Source of the DNA: Vicia villosa
Taxonomy: Eukaryota > Streptophyta > Magnoliopsida > Fabales > Fabaceae
Assembly (NCBI RefSeq): GCF_029867415.1
Contig: NC_081183.1
Span: 67,406,336 to 67,470,335, forward strand
Reading direction: 5' to 3'
DNA: 64,000 nt
Shown: one piece after another, positions 12,065 to 24,191 of the stretch
Position numbering within the stretch: position 1 is the stretch's first letter
Layout of the letters: every line of letters starts with the position of its first letter
The notes under the pieces: model-generated
What the model saw: only the letters and a program-made list of their open reading frames with translations
Told to the model about the DNA's origin: nothing
Databases searched by the model: none
Made by a program: the position numbers and the translations under genes

Positions 12065-14445
12065 AATATGAGTAAACAAATATCTCATAACATCGAGTCA
12101 TAAAAACATAAAACCCAACTCCCATGTGTTACATATGACCAGAGCACAAGTGACAACTTAGTCACGATACCTTACTAGAGATCTAAATCTCGACGCTAAG
12201 CCTCCTTCGAAGCATCACTATCCATGAAACCTGCATGTTACCAACAAAGGATAACATTCAAACAGAAGGGTGAGAATTCAACTTCTTAAAGAAAACATAA
12301 TAATGGGAAATGTAAAATACAATAAGAATACATTTCAAGAATTCATCACTCTCCCCATAAACATGCATCATATGCAATTAATCAAGATTCACATATTCAT
12401 GTCATACAACATAGCTCATTCAATTCTAAGTGATCAAACATGATTCACATATTCACATATATATACATATATCATTAATACATATAAGTTCACATATGTA
12501 TCACATGTGCTCCAAATCACATATATCACATTCATAACACAACAACAATTCATATAAAATGAGTCACCAAATTCACTTATCACATCTTATACACACATAA
12601 CAATCACATAATTGCATACATTCAAACATCACATAACACCAATGTGACTCAATGCAAGACATGTGACTCTATGCATGTGGTACCCAATGTGAATCCAATG
12701 CTTCACCGCTTTCCGATTCAATGTTTAGAATCCAAGCCACGCTCCCGATCCGGACAAGATCAAAGCCAACACGCCTATTTCCAATTAAGGATCACGTCTG
12801 CTACGCCTGTTTCCATTCAAGGATCAACGTCTCTTACCATGTGAACCCAAGTTTCACCGCTTCCACCATAAAGCCGACCATGCTATGAATGTATGTACAA
12901 TTACCAACAATTTATGCAATTAAGATTATCTCATCAATCTTAACTTACCGCATACCACAATAATCAACTCTATGAATTATCCGCCAATTGTACACAACAT
13001 TCACAACACAATTAACAATTACAACAAGGCATAACAACCATCATATATCCAATCACAATCATCATGCATATATTACCACACATCTTACCAATAGTTGTTA
13101 TTCATTACATACCAAAACGTAACACACATAAAAGCATTTACAAGTATACAATCCACATCTCAATACATACATCTTTAAATGCTCATTATCAACAAGACAC
13201 ATTCAAATAGTACATATAAATGTATATTTATATTCATTATAACATATCATGGATATCACATCACTTAACACATATATGAATATTAACCACAAGTCTTATT
13301 TCATAATACACACATAAGTAATCACATGTTATTCATATATTAACATCCAATTTAAACTATTCCACATCAACTAGCATTTGGAGTTCAATCACATAAATCA
13401 CGGTTATCATATCACATAATACATCCATGAACATTGATCATGCACAATTCATCCATAACATACACATATAGGTAAATGTTATTCTCAATTATCATCATAA
13501 TTTATAAAACAAGTGTCAATCCATTCTATCCTATCATATAGACAATCTCATTAGCTTCCCAACGCTTCGAACGGCGCATAAAACGGAGTTACGGATCAAA
13601 AGTTATGGCCTTTCAAAGTTTGGAAGAAGTTCTGTAAAACAGGGTTCGCGGCGCCAACAGGGTTCGCGGCGCAAACTGAGCGAATCCAAAAATCCCCAAC
13701 TTTCTGCCAAGCAGTTCGCGGCGCCAACAGAGGTTCGCGGCGCGAACTGGCGATTTCAGAAACCCCCAAAACACAGAAAACAGCATACGAAACCCATCCC
13801 AAAACCCCTAAACTCAACCCAATCAAGTTGGAAAACACCAAACATCACGAACAACAATAGGATACATGTTATAAACACAATTATAACACCTATTATGGAT
13901 CTTCTAATATCATAACATCATTAAACATCAATTAAAACACATTTCAAATCATAAGTTCATGCATTTGTTCATAAACCCTAACTTTTCTATGTTTCCATGA
14001 AATTGCAAAGATGAAGAGATAATCACAACAACACACATTACCCAATCATATAGTCTATAAGAACTTGTATTCAAACCCTTACATCTAACTCTTAAATCCA
14101 CCCTCTTCAAGAAATCTACAATTCCCTTCTTCTTCTCTTCTATGTTCTTTCTCCTCTATTCTCTTCTTTCTCTTCCTTTCCCCCAAATTGTGTTATCTCT
14201 AAAACCCTAGTTTTCCTCTTCTTACTATCTTTCTCACATAAATGGGCTTAACCCACAATCTATTCTTTCTAACTAAATTAGGCCCATCAACTAATATCTC
14301 ATAATATTACTAATAGTTCAATTAATCCAATTAGCACAAATCTCAATTAAATAATATCATACTAAATAATTGAATAACATGAATAATTAGTAAAACACCA
14401 AATAAAATTAATTAAATAAATAGCTAATAAAATCGGGATTTTACA

Positions 14446-15314
14446 AGAAGCAGAGGCACTGAAGTTCTCATGGTATCACGCTAGAAGCACTTCAAGGTCA
14501 GAAGACAAGAAGATGCTCTGCACCAAGCTGCTATGACTCTGATATATTCAAACGTTGTATCTATAAACATCAGATCAGAAGCAAGTACAAGATAGCAGAC
14601 TACGCTGACTGACAAAAGGAACGTTAGAAGCTATTAAAGGCAAAGTAAGTTAAAGCAGGAAAAGCAAGGCTCGAGGTAGTTGACAAAAGAGTGAAACATT
14701 AAATGCAATGTTGTACGGATCACGCAACGCATTAAATGCTCCCAACGGTCAACTTCTTAAACGCCTATAAATAGAAGTTCTGATGAGAAGCTGAAAACAA
14801 CTTTTTGTGCAAACATACAGAAACGCTGTCAAATTCAAAAGCTCTCAAACTTCATCTTCAACCTCACTTCATTACTGTTGTAATACCTTAGTGAGACTAA
14901 GCTTAAACTTTAAGAGAAATATCACAGTTGTGATTATAGCTTTTAAGAAGCATTGTATAACTCTTGTAAGAATTTGTTTACATTCATTTGTAAAGAACTA
15001 GAGGAGATCAAGTTGTGATCGGATTCTCTAGAAAGTCTAAGAGGGTATCTAAGCATTGTGTTCCTAGAGTGATCAGGTTGTGATCAGAATACTCTAGAAG
15101 ACTTAGAGGGTATCTAAGTGGAAAACCATTGTAATCTTGTGTGATTAGTGGATTGAATCCTCAGGTGAGGTAAATCACTCTAAGGGGGTGGACTGGAGTA
15201 GTTTCGTTAACAACGAACCAGGATAAAAATATTGTGTTCATTGTTTTTATCTTAAGAGTTTTTAAAGTCACACTTATTCAAACCCCCCCTTTCTAAGTGT
15301 TTTTCTATCCTTCA
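14446..15314 (+). mobile_element. SIRE-type Ty1/copia LTR, 3' part
   Basis: The distal part has features I know from SIRE/Maximus LTRs. These are a TATA box in CCTATAAATAG (about 14763), repeated GTGATC...CTCTAGA blocks (15015-15100), GGTGGACTGGAGTAG, AACGAACCAGGATAAA, a run of seven C, and the end TTTTCTATCCTTCA at 15314. No primer site follows, so it is a plus-strand 3' LTR or a solo LTR. Its left part was displaced when the A array inserted at 14445/14446. Confidence 0.72.
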
Positions 15315-17451
15315 CTTCTTTGTTGAAATAATCCTTGCTCGGTGATAACCTTTGTTGTATTCACAATCCTGTTACGACAAGGCGTGGACATGTAACTGGC
15401 ATGGTGAAAGGCATCCTTTTTTTCTTCGTAAGACCAAGCTCATTCCCAATAATTTATCCTCCACCTTTCTCCGTAGATTGTGATCCTCTTGATTTTCTTC
15501 GCGAGTCTCGAGAGATCGGCTAGCACTGTAAGTATGGGCGCGGGCGAAGATAGAAATTCAAATGTAAATGTATGAATGCATGAAAATGAAAATGCATGCG
15601 TATGCAAAAGACTCATTTTTTTGTATATGGTGACTCCTTATATGTAATGCAGACGTGCGACATATATAATCCTAAGGATAATCTATGCGGATTTAGGGGT
15701 GACATTAGACCCCAGTGAAATCCGTGCAAGCTTCATGTTATGGCGCGCCAATGGAAATCCCTTAGATCAGGGAGTATGCAGAAGGTAGCAACTGGTGACC
15801 GTTCAAGACAGTCACCAAATCTCATGGCCATAGAGAGGCCGCTCGACTTGTACCAATGAAGTTGTCCCTCGTGGGAAGGTTCTCTATGCGGAACACAACC
15901 TATCTAAGAACGATATCGAACGAAATGAAAATCCCTACCGACTAGGGATGAAAGATGTATAGATGGAAATCCAAGCCCTACACAAGTTAGAGGGTGGGCG
16001 GGAGCAAGCACGGGTTGACCGTTCAAGACAGTTACCAGCTCTCATGGCCATCGTGAAGCCAATCGACGTGCATTAATGAGGATGTCCTTCAGGGGAAGGA
16101 CACGTCGTTGTAAAAACACATGGACATAAAAGAAAATCCCTACAGGCTAGGGAATGCGTAGGAGCAAGCACGGGTTGACCGTTCAAGACAGTTACCAACT
16201 CTCATGGCCATCGTGAAGCGAATCGACGTGCATTAATGAGGATGTCCTTCAGGGGAAGGACACGTCGTTGTAAAAACACATGGACATAAAAGAAAATCCC
16301 TACAGGCTAGGGAGTGCGTAGGAGCAAGCACGGGGTGACCGTTCAAGACAGTCACCAGATCTCATGGCCATCATGAGGCCAATCGACGTGTGCAAACGAA
16401 GATGTCCTTCGTACGAAGGATTCGATTTTTAGAAATAGAATCTCTACCGACTAGGGAGTGCGTAGATGTAGACACAGGGTGACTGTTCAAGACAGTCACT
16501 AGGTCTCATGGTCATCGAGAGACCAATTGACGTGCATAAATAGAGGTGTCCTTCGTGGGAAGGACATGATCTTGGAAATAGCATCTCTACGGGCTAGGGA
16601 GCGCGTATGAAGACCTGCAAAATCTAAACTTAAGTGTTCGCAGTATATAAATTGCAAACATATAACAAGCACAAAAGCATAAAAGCCCTAAGTTCATAGG
16701 TTCTGCATGACGGCTTAGGGGGTCTACCCTTCCCATGGGTATGTTCTAAGAAGGGTCTCATGGGGTCGTTCGTAGCCTCCGAGACTTTTTGTCTCTTTGG
16801 ATTTTAGAACAACTCATTTGTCCATGAGGTTCGAGTTTTAGGAGTAGGTTCTCAGAGAGATCAGCCAAATACCAAGTCCTGTCCTCAACAAAGTCAAGCC
16901 TCGTTTTAGACATTTCCGGATATTCAACCCACTCTGAGTGGAATTATTAATAAGACTCATAGGCGATGCAAGTCCCCCTAGTCTTAAGGACAATTCCCAC
17001 ACTTTGGTTTTAACAACAATTTATAATATCCCAACAGAATACAATAAAACAACCAATATTCAATTAATAAAAATATTTAATTAAATTGATGTAAATGAAT
17101 GAGACTGTAAATGAACATATAGATTGCAAATAAATAAATAAATAAATAAATAAAATTTAAATATTTAAATATAAAAAGAAAAGAAAAAAACCTGAATCCT
17201 AGAAATTGTAAATGAATATATAAATGAAAATTTAAATATGAAAAAAAAACCTAAATCCAAGAAATATATAAATAAAAATTTGAACATTTAAATATAATAA
17301 AGAAAAGAAGTAAAAACCTAAATCCTAATCCAAAACCCTAAAATGGCAAATTAGCCAAACCCTAAAAAAATTCGCCAAAAACCTAAATGATTTACCAAAA
17401 ACGTAAACCTTGCCAAAACCTATAGGAGCATCATATTCACCATTATGGTTC
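15315..17451 (-). mobile_element. Ogre-M 5' leader (untranslated region), truncated by copia LTR
   Basis: Lies immediately downstream (minus strand) of a tRNA-Arg primer site, so it is the leader of an Ogre/Tat element. Coding parts are missing because the SIRE LTR abuts at 15315. It contains the hairpin-rich repeats at 15790-16640. From 16640 to 17451 I see only AT-rich leader with an AAAT microsatellite (17127-17155) and AAACCCTAA-type words; I find no gene. Confidence 0.7.
15790..16640 (-). repeat. Leader tandem repeats of about 160 bp, five diverged copies
   Basis: The marker GACYGTTCAAGACAGT recurs at 15797, 16017, 16177, 16337 and 16491, giving spacings of 220, 160, 160 and 154 bases. 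Each unit repeats the same order: GTCAC-type inverted repeat, TCTCATGG...GAGRCC, a GTCCTT...AAGGAC hairpin, and TCCCTA...TAGGGA. The middle copies are nearly identical; the outer ones are diverged. Confidence 0.85.
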
Positions 17452-17469
17452 TCCCCAGCAGAGTCGCCA
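17452..17469 (-). other. Primer binding site, tRNA-Arg (Ogre-M)
   Basis: Minus strand reads TGGCGACTCTGCTGGGGA, complementary (one G:T-type difference) to the 3' end of plant tRNA-Arg(ACG) with CCA. This is the priming tRNA reported for Ogre elements. It is two bases from the LTR edge at 17472. Confidence 0.85.
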
Positions 17470-17471
17470 GC

Positions 17472-20260
17472 TGTAGCAACCTGCCCTAAAAATTAAGCTT
17501 TTAGAGTCGCCACCTATTCTACCAGGGCGAATAGGAAACCCTACGCAGTTAAGAGATCGGGGTAAGATATTATATTCAGGTCGAGGGAAGGTGTTAGGCA
17601 CCCTCAATCCTTTCCTAAGGTTTTATCGAAGATAAGGTTTATGGCTAATAAAGAAAGGTGACAGAAAGTTAAATGGCAAACTTTGAACTTGATTAGAATT
17701 TTGAGGAAGGGGACTCGCCTTGTTGCCAAGTGCCTACGTATCTCCTTAGGGAGAATCAGAGTCAACGTAGTTCGGGACAGGGTTGTACGCCTTAGAATTT
17801 GATATGAAGTGGTTTGAAGGTATTTTGAGTTACCTTATCGTAGTTTTGAAATGCGAAGTTCGCAAGGTATTTTGAATTACCTTATCGTAGTTTTTAAAAT
17901 CGCAGTATTGAAGAGATGAGTTTTGAGTGTTTTAAGTGGCGTACAACCCTGGTTTAATATGTTACCGTTAGTTGCGATGATCAATAGGTTTGATCACCAT
18001 AGTTAACGGATTGAATGAAGGATTGCTAACCATTCTGATCGATAGATTCGATTATCACGAATAGCAAATGAGTGTGTTTTAAATAATTTAAATTATTAAT
18101 TTATCGTCATCCCTCATGATCAATAGGTTTGATTACAAATAATAATGAATTTGATAAAGAGGAAATGCTAATCATCGTAACCAATAGATTTGGTTAAAAC
18201 CATTTAGCAAGATAAATGTCATTTTTATTTCAATTGATTAAATGATTAAATAATTGATTATTACCCATCGCGACCAATATATTTAGTCGAAACGAATAAT
18301 AAATTAAATCCTAATATCTTGGCCAAATGGCCAGTGGGATTGGGCAAACCCTAATGCATTGATAGGCTTTCCTAGGGTTTTTGTGATTTTTTATAATTAA
18401 AGTTGATTAAATTAATTAAATCGAGATGGTCGAATAATCGGGAAGTAATCCTAATGTTAATTATATTATTAATCCAATCCTAATTTTACATCTAATCCTA
18501 ATTAAAATAAATTAACTAAATTAAACCTTTAATCTAATAAGAAAACAAATAATAAAAACAACAAAGAAAAACAAATAAAACAAAGAAACCTGGGCGCTAA
18601 TTGCATGTGGGCGTTCTCTGACATGATGCGTCCGCCTGTTACTGGGCCTTGGATTTGCGCTGGTGGGAATCTAACGGCTGTCATTGAAGGTGTACAATGA
18701 GCCCCACTAGATGGCACGCGCAGGATCTGCAAGTGAGTCTTAATACAGAAAATCCACAAAATAAATTGTACGAGACGGGAATCGATCCATCCCCCTCGCA
18801 CTTAAAGACCAGACGCGCAACTCCACTGAGGCACTTCTGTTTTGTTGTTAAGACAATGATCCCATATTATAATATATAAAAAAAGACGAATGAACCAGAA
18901 TTTAAAAAACAGAGAAGCGCGCAGACACTTCTTCTCCGTCTTCGCTATGCTTCTCTTCACCCCTGCAGATTTTACACTCACCACAGCAAATAAATGTTAC
19001 AGAATCACACGGTTCAATTGGAAATTGCATTCTAAACACGATAAGGGCTTTAGTTTTGTCCAATTTTACTTATTTTGAAGAACCCCAATTTGGAGCTTTG
19101 AACCCTAGCAATGGCGGATTCCTATATGTGAGTCCAAACTCTAATTAAACTGTTCCGGTACCTTGCAAATAACACCCGTGAGCGATTTTCTAGACGGTTC
19201 TGTAGGCCTTGATAATTAGTAACAATTGGGATTGCTTCAGAGAAACTCCAGGAGTATGTTTGAATCGCCAAAACTCCTTGAATCAATCTCCAATTCCAAG
19301 AACAAATTCCAATTTTTCTTCACTTTTATGAACTCGGCTATGGCCTCTTAACTGCAGAAAAAACTCCCCTAATGCCTTGCACTATCTTCTGTATTTATAG
19401 GAGAACATGTTAGGGTAACAAAACTTAGACAAATCTTTATTGAATCCAAAATTTCAATTTGTTGAAAATTTGATTTGCAAATCTTTCTAAAATTGGTTCA
19501 ATCTTGATTCTCTCTTTCCAATCCCTATCCCCACGAAATTTGGACATGTTATTGATATGGTGAGTGATTGGAATTGATCTAAAAATAATCCTTGATTTAA
19601 ATAAAATTATTTCATATTTTATGTGGTTTATAAGTATTTAAATGAATAAATATTCAAATAAATAATATAAATATTATAAAAATGAAATAATTAGTCTAGG
19701 AATCCATATAAAGCCCAAAGTCATGTTTAAAATCCAAAAGTTAGGCCCATTGGTCAAGAAAACCAAAATTACTTAATTAGGGTTTTATGTATTTCTCCAA
19801 AATCGACCAACTTCTGAGCCTTGTATATTGCTCAAATTTTATCATTTTGAGATGTTCTTGGACTTTTTGGAAAGCTTAAAGAGTCTTCTAAATGACCCTT
19901 TTTGTTTCATCTCAATTGGAGCTTCCATACTCAAGTTATGAGCTTTGACCAAAAAGGTGTTTTTTGTTGACTTTTTGGAGGACCTATAATCTTTTGCACC
20001 ATATCTCCCAAATGAAGCATTTCTGGCATTGGCTTGTGAGAGACAAAGTTGTAGAGAATCCAATTTCCTTTAAAAAGGCTTTGGTTGGGATATTTTTGAT
20101 GTTCGATGTGAAAGTTATAACCAGTCAAAGTTGAGTTGACTTTCTCCTATAAAAAACCCTAATTTGAACCTTTTGAATTTATTCATTTCTGAGTTTTTAT
20201 TAATGAATCATGATCAATATTTGATCAAATGATGGATATAACCTTAAATACTTGATGCTT
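17472..20260 (-). mobile_element. Ogre-M 5' LTR, truncated at its outer end
   Basis: Begins (plus reading) TGTAGCAACCTGCC beside the primer site. It contains blocks typical of legume Ogre LTRs: AGTCGCCACC, GGGAAGGTGTTAGGCACCC, and a stretch near 19840-20160 with AACTTGAGTATGGAAGC on the minus strand. The outer boundary near 20260 is approximate. Compared with the Ogre LTR at 41577, roughly the first 300 bases are missing and chromovirus H follows. Nested hairpins occupy 17965-18300 and a tRNA-like block about 18745-18825. Confidence 0.72.
17965..18300 (-). repeat. Five-unit nested hairpin repeat in the Ogre-M LTR
   Basis: Inner inverted repeats around a CAATAG(G/A)TTTG-like core are GATCAA/TTGATC (17979-17995), GATCGA/TCGATT (18037-18053), GATCAA/TTGATT (18118-18133), TAACCAA/TTGGTTA (18178-18196) and CGACCAA/TTAGTCG (18271-18289, one mismatch). 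Outer arms differ by unit: CCGTTA/TAACGG, TTGCTA/TAGCAA and TGCTAA/TTAGCA. The sequence changes but pairing is mostly kept. Confidence 0.75.
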
Positions 20261-20861
20261 ACCTCAGGGAACCTTCTTTTTTCTTAATCGACAAAACAAG
20301 CGCAACCCTACGGCTACACACCCAGATGAATGAACCTCTTCTCATATAACTCCCCGACTTGACCCTTCAACTTCTTCCTAGTCGTTTTACACACTACCAA
20401 ATTAGTAAGACAAGTCTATCTCGTCCAATACGATCTCGTCTCCTATCAATAATAGATTAAGGGTGATCAAGTCCTCAATTTGTCAATAGACAGTCGACAA
20501 TCATAATGAAACATAAACCTCCATTACTAAACTACAATATCGTCCCTTCAGAACTTGTACTAAATCAATTCCAAAATGTCTACCAAAGATGCTCAATGGA
20601 TAATTCAATGCACAAAGAAGTAGGAAAAAACTCATAGCAAGTGTAATAATAACCATACTTCTACGTATACAGATAAAGCAAGATCCAAACTCGCAGCATA
20701 ATCCAAAGAAATGAAAGAATGCATTGCATCATTATCAATAATAAAGCACGTACCTCAGATTAGCTCATCCTTAGCAATGGTCTCAGCACCAGACAACGCA
20801 ATCACTTTCCCTTCTTCTCGCTCCTTCTTTGGCTTGTCACACGTGGCACAATTGTGTCCTT
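20261..20861 (-). pseudogene. Chromovirus H, fragment from gag end to RT start
   Basis: Minus-strand continuation of the H gag beyond the B insertion. It holds the end of the second zinc knuckle region, then a protease scrap near 20740 where Asp-Asn replaces Asp-Thr/Ser. The RT start follows (20330-20400), similar to family A 2870-3010. It aligns by eye with the family A interior but is a separate, more diverged copy. It stops near 20260 against the Ogre-M LTR. Confidence 0.7.
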
Positions 20862-22006
20862 TGTAACAGCCCGATTTTATTAGATATTTTATTTATTTGC
20901 TTATTTGTGTGTTTTATTAATTAATTGTTTATTTAATTATTATGTGGAATTACTAATTAATTGAAATATCTAATTATATGCATATTTGTGTTTTATGATA
21001 TAATTAGGATATAATTAGGATATTAGTAGTATACTACATATTGGGCCTAATTAATAATTGGATGGGTGGGTAATAACATAACTAAGCCCATTAAGAGAAA
21101 TATAGTAAGAAGAGGAAAACTAGGGTTTTAGAGATAACACAATTTGGGGAAAAGAAGAGAAGAGAAGAGAGGAGAAAGAACAAGAGAAGAGGAATTGTAG
21201 ATTTCTTGAAGAGGGTGGATTTAAGAGTAGAGGTAAGGGTTTGAATACAAGTTCTTGTAGAATTTATAATTGGGTAATGTTTGTGTTGTGTGAATCTCTT
21301 CATTCTTTGCTATTTCATGAGAAATGTATGAACCCTAATTTCTATGCTATTTCTATGGATTTACATGATTAAACATGATTTTGATGATATATGCTGTTCA
21401 ATAATGATGAATACTGGTTGTATTTGATGTTTATTGATGTTTGGGAGTGATTTGGAGTGGTGGGTGTGTGATTACGCAATTCTGTATGTTGCTGAGTTTT
21501 TCTGCATAATCGCACGGCCGCTAAGCGGGGACTCTAGCCGCTAAGCGGAGCTGCGAAGACTGAAGTTACTGTAAAGCCCGCTTAATGGCCGCTGAGCGGA
21601 CCCTGCTGTAGGCAGAATTTTCCAAACTTTAAAATGTCATAACTTTTGATCCGTAACTCCTTTTTAGGTGTCGTTTGAAGAATATTGAAGCTTAAATATT
21701 TGTCTATATCATAGAATAGAATGGATTGAAGCTTGTTTGCTTAATTATGATGATAATTGGCAATAAAATGTAATTATATGTGTGTGTTATGGATGGATTG
21801 TGTATGATCAATGTTCATGGATGTATTATGTGATATGATAACCGTGAATTATGTGAGTAGTTGCTAAAGGCTAGTTGATGTGGAATGGTTTAAATTTGAT
21901 GTTAATATATGGATAACATGTGATTACTTATGTGTGCATTATGAATTAATGACTTGTGGTTAATATTCATAGATGTGTTAAGTGATGTGATATCCATGAT
22001 ATGTTG

Positions 22007-22054
<48 letters not shown>

Positions 22055-23417
22055 TATTTGAAAGTATCTTATTGATAATGATCAATTGAATGTGTATGTA
22101 TCAAGATGTGGATTGAACAAATGATAATACTAGACTTGAATACATGTGATTGATTGATGCGTGTTAGTTGATGCATTTTTTGGAAGAGAAGTCATGTTGT
22201 GTAATGGTGTCCAAAGTTGTAAAGATGTGATTGTGTAGTTTAAGAGATAGAGAGATCGTCTTAAATGCATGAGTCTTATTTTGTTGCACACGTACACAAG
22301 CATGAGTCATTGAAAGTGGCAATGTCGGGTAATCTCGCGAAGATTATTTGCTTGTCCCAAATCTAACGCCGAATGGGATTTGAAAGCTTAACGCCGTATG
22401 GAGCTTTGAGGTGGTTATCTAGTCTATAGAGGAAAGACAATCGGCATGATCGGAAATGATAACGGATGGGATCCACATGCATATCGCATTGAGTCACACT
22501 TGAGTCGCACGTGTCGGTGTGAAATGTTATTGTTGGTGTGATTTATGTGATATGAATTGTGTGGAATGATGTTGATAGATATATATATATATATATATAT
22601 GTGGATTTGGTGATTCATTTGATATGAATTGTTGTTGTGTTATGAATGTGACATATGTGATTTGGAATATATGTGATATAGATTTGAATTTATATGTATT
22701 AACGATATATGTATATATATGTGGATATGTGAATCATGTTTTATCACTTAGAATTAAATGAGCTATGTTGTATGACATGAACATGTGAATCTTGATAAAT
22801 TGCATATGATGCATGTTTATGGGAAGAGTGACGAATTCTTGAATTGTATTCTTATTATATTTTACATTTCCCAATATTATGTTTTCTATAAGAAGTTGAA
22901 TTCTCACCCTTCTGTTTGAATGTTATCCTTTGTTGGTAACGTGCAGGTTTCGTGGATAGTGATGCTTCGAAGGAGTCTTAGCGTCGAGATTTAGATCTCT
23001 AGTAGGGTGTCGTGACTAAGTAGTCACTTGTGCTCTGGTCATATGTAACACATGGGAGTTGGGTTTTATGTTTTTATGACTCGATATTATGAGATATTTG
23101 TTTACTCATATTGTATTCGTATTTGATTATGTTATTTTGGTTAATGTGAGGCCTTGAGCCAAGATGTTGAGACATGGTGGATGATGTATGGGAATCATCC
23201 TATTTTTACCATTTATTTGATGAGATAATTATTCCGCTGTGGTTTTGCATGTTGTTTTAAATCCCGTGTTATTTGGAAATGACCATTGCATGTTTAAAGA
23301 TAAAATATTTGTTCTATTTTGAAATGTGTGTAACGCCCTCGTGAGATGCATGCTTCTTTACTCTGATTTATGCAAATATATGCCTTATTTGTTTAGTATT
23401 GAATTGGGGGTGTTACA
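20862..23417 (+). mobile_element. Chromovirus B 5' LTR
   Basis: 2,556 bp, TGTAACAGCCCG to GGGGGTGTTACA. Contains an AAAACTAGGG-type block (about 21115-21125), GC palindromes CCGCTAAGCGG (21518-21528, 21538-21548) and CCGCTGAGCGG (21589-21599), and AT microsatellites at 22009-22050 and about 22578-22600. Related to the A LTR but clearly a different subfamily. Confidence 0.88.
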
Positions 23418-23420
23418 TAG

Positions 23421-23432
23421 TGGTATCAGAGC
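23421..23432 (+). other. Primer binding site, initiator tRNA-Met (B)
   Basis: TGGTATCAGAGC three bases after the 5' LTR end, which shows that element B runs on the plus strand. Confidence 0.9.
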
Positions 23433-23540
23433 ACGGTCGGTCAGTTGGCAGGTCATTTATGTCTTTTATCCTGTTGTATTTGATTCGTGTATCTGACACG
23501 ATCGATACTGTTTTGTCTGGTTGTTTGGTTGTTTAGGACG

Positions 23541-24191
23541 ATGGTTGCAGGAAGGAATGTTGACATTAATGTTGAGGCAATGATGAGGTGGATTGGTGCG
23601 ATTGGACAAGCGCCGCAAGAGAATGTCTGTTATGGAGGAAAGGATGAGTTATGTGCTTTTGGAGACTTTCAAAGGTGCAACCCGCCGATCTTTGAAGGAG
23701 GGTATGGACTGGACGAAGCGCACGCATGGATGAGAGAAATTGAGAAGATCTTTCAATTCGTGAGTTGTACTGATGTACAGAAGGTACAGTTTGGTACTCA
23801 CATGCTGACCAAAGAAGCTGACGTTTGGTGGTGTAATACTGTGCGGAGATTTGAAATAGAAGGTATTGAAGTTACTTGGACTCTTTTCAGTGATGCATTT
23901 TTGGGAAACTATTTTCCAGAAGATATGCGTGGAAAGAAAGAAGTGAGGTTTCTACAATCTAGTCTTGGCAAGAAGCCAAGTGGGGGAGGAGCTTCTACTC
24001 CGATTAAGTGCTACAAGTGTGGCGAGACGGGGCACAAAGCTGTTGATTGTGGAGTTGGTTCGAGTAGGATTTGCTACAGTTGTGGTTAGCAAGGACACAA
24101 TTGTGCCATGTGCGATAAGCCAAAGAAGGATCAAGCGAAAGAAAAAGTGTTTGCATTGTCTGGTACTGAGACTACTTATAAGGATAATTAA
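23541..24191 (+). pseudogene. Chromovirus B gag, with in-frame stop
   Basis: I place the start at ATG 23541 (MVAGRNVDINVEAMMRW), matching the A and H gag starts. Open sequence lies upstream as well, but it belongs to the leader. The gag domain (CNPPIFEGGYGLDEAHAWM, FLGNYFPEDMRGKKEV) is followed by an internal deletion and knuckle CYKCGETGHKAVDC. The second knuckle CYSCG is cut by TAG (24087-24089), then continues in phase (QGHNCAMCDKPKK) to TAA at 24191. Unlike family A, the Trp-Trp site is intact here. Confidence 0.82.

Larger units (their letters stand above)
10131..14445 (-). mobile_element. Chromovirus A, right LTR, split by a hAT insertion
   Basis: Third A LTR; it starts TGTAACACCC. The sequence matches the middle LTR up to 10442, is broken by the transposon at 10443-12064, resumes at 12065 and ends GGGATTTTACA. 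The terminal G of TGTTACA has become T. It is the 5' LTR of unit 2 on the minus strand. Its GC palindromes lie at 13644-13747. Flanking sequence to the right is a copia LTR, so the array probably inserted there; the left flank that would show the target duplication is outside the window. Confidence 0.85.

Noticed and set aside
15335..15523. 62-residue plus frame at the copia/Ogre-M junction
   Set aside because: It lies antisense in the Ogre-M leader, has no domain, and has no copy elsewhere in the window.
22009..22050. AT dinucleotide runs (also 27217-27270)
   Set aside because: Ordinary microsatellites in the B LTRs; the length difference between LTRs is expected slippage.
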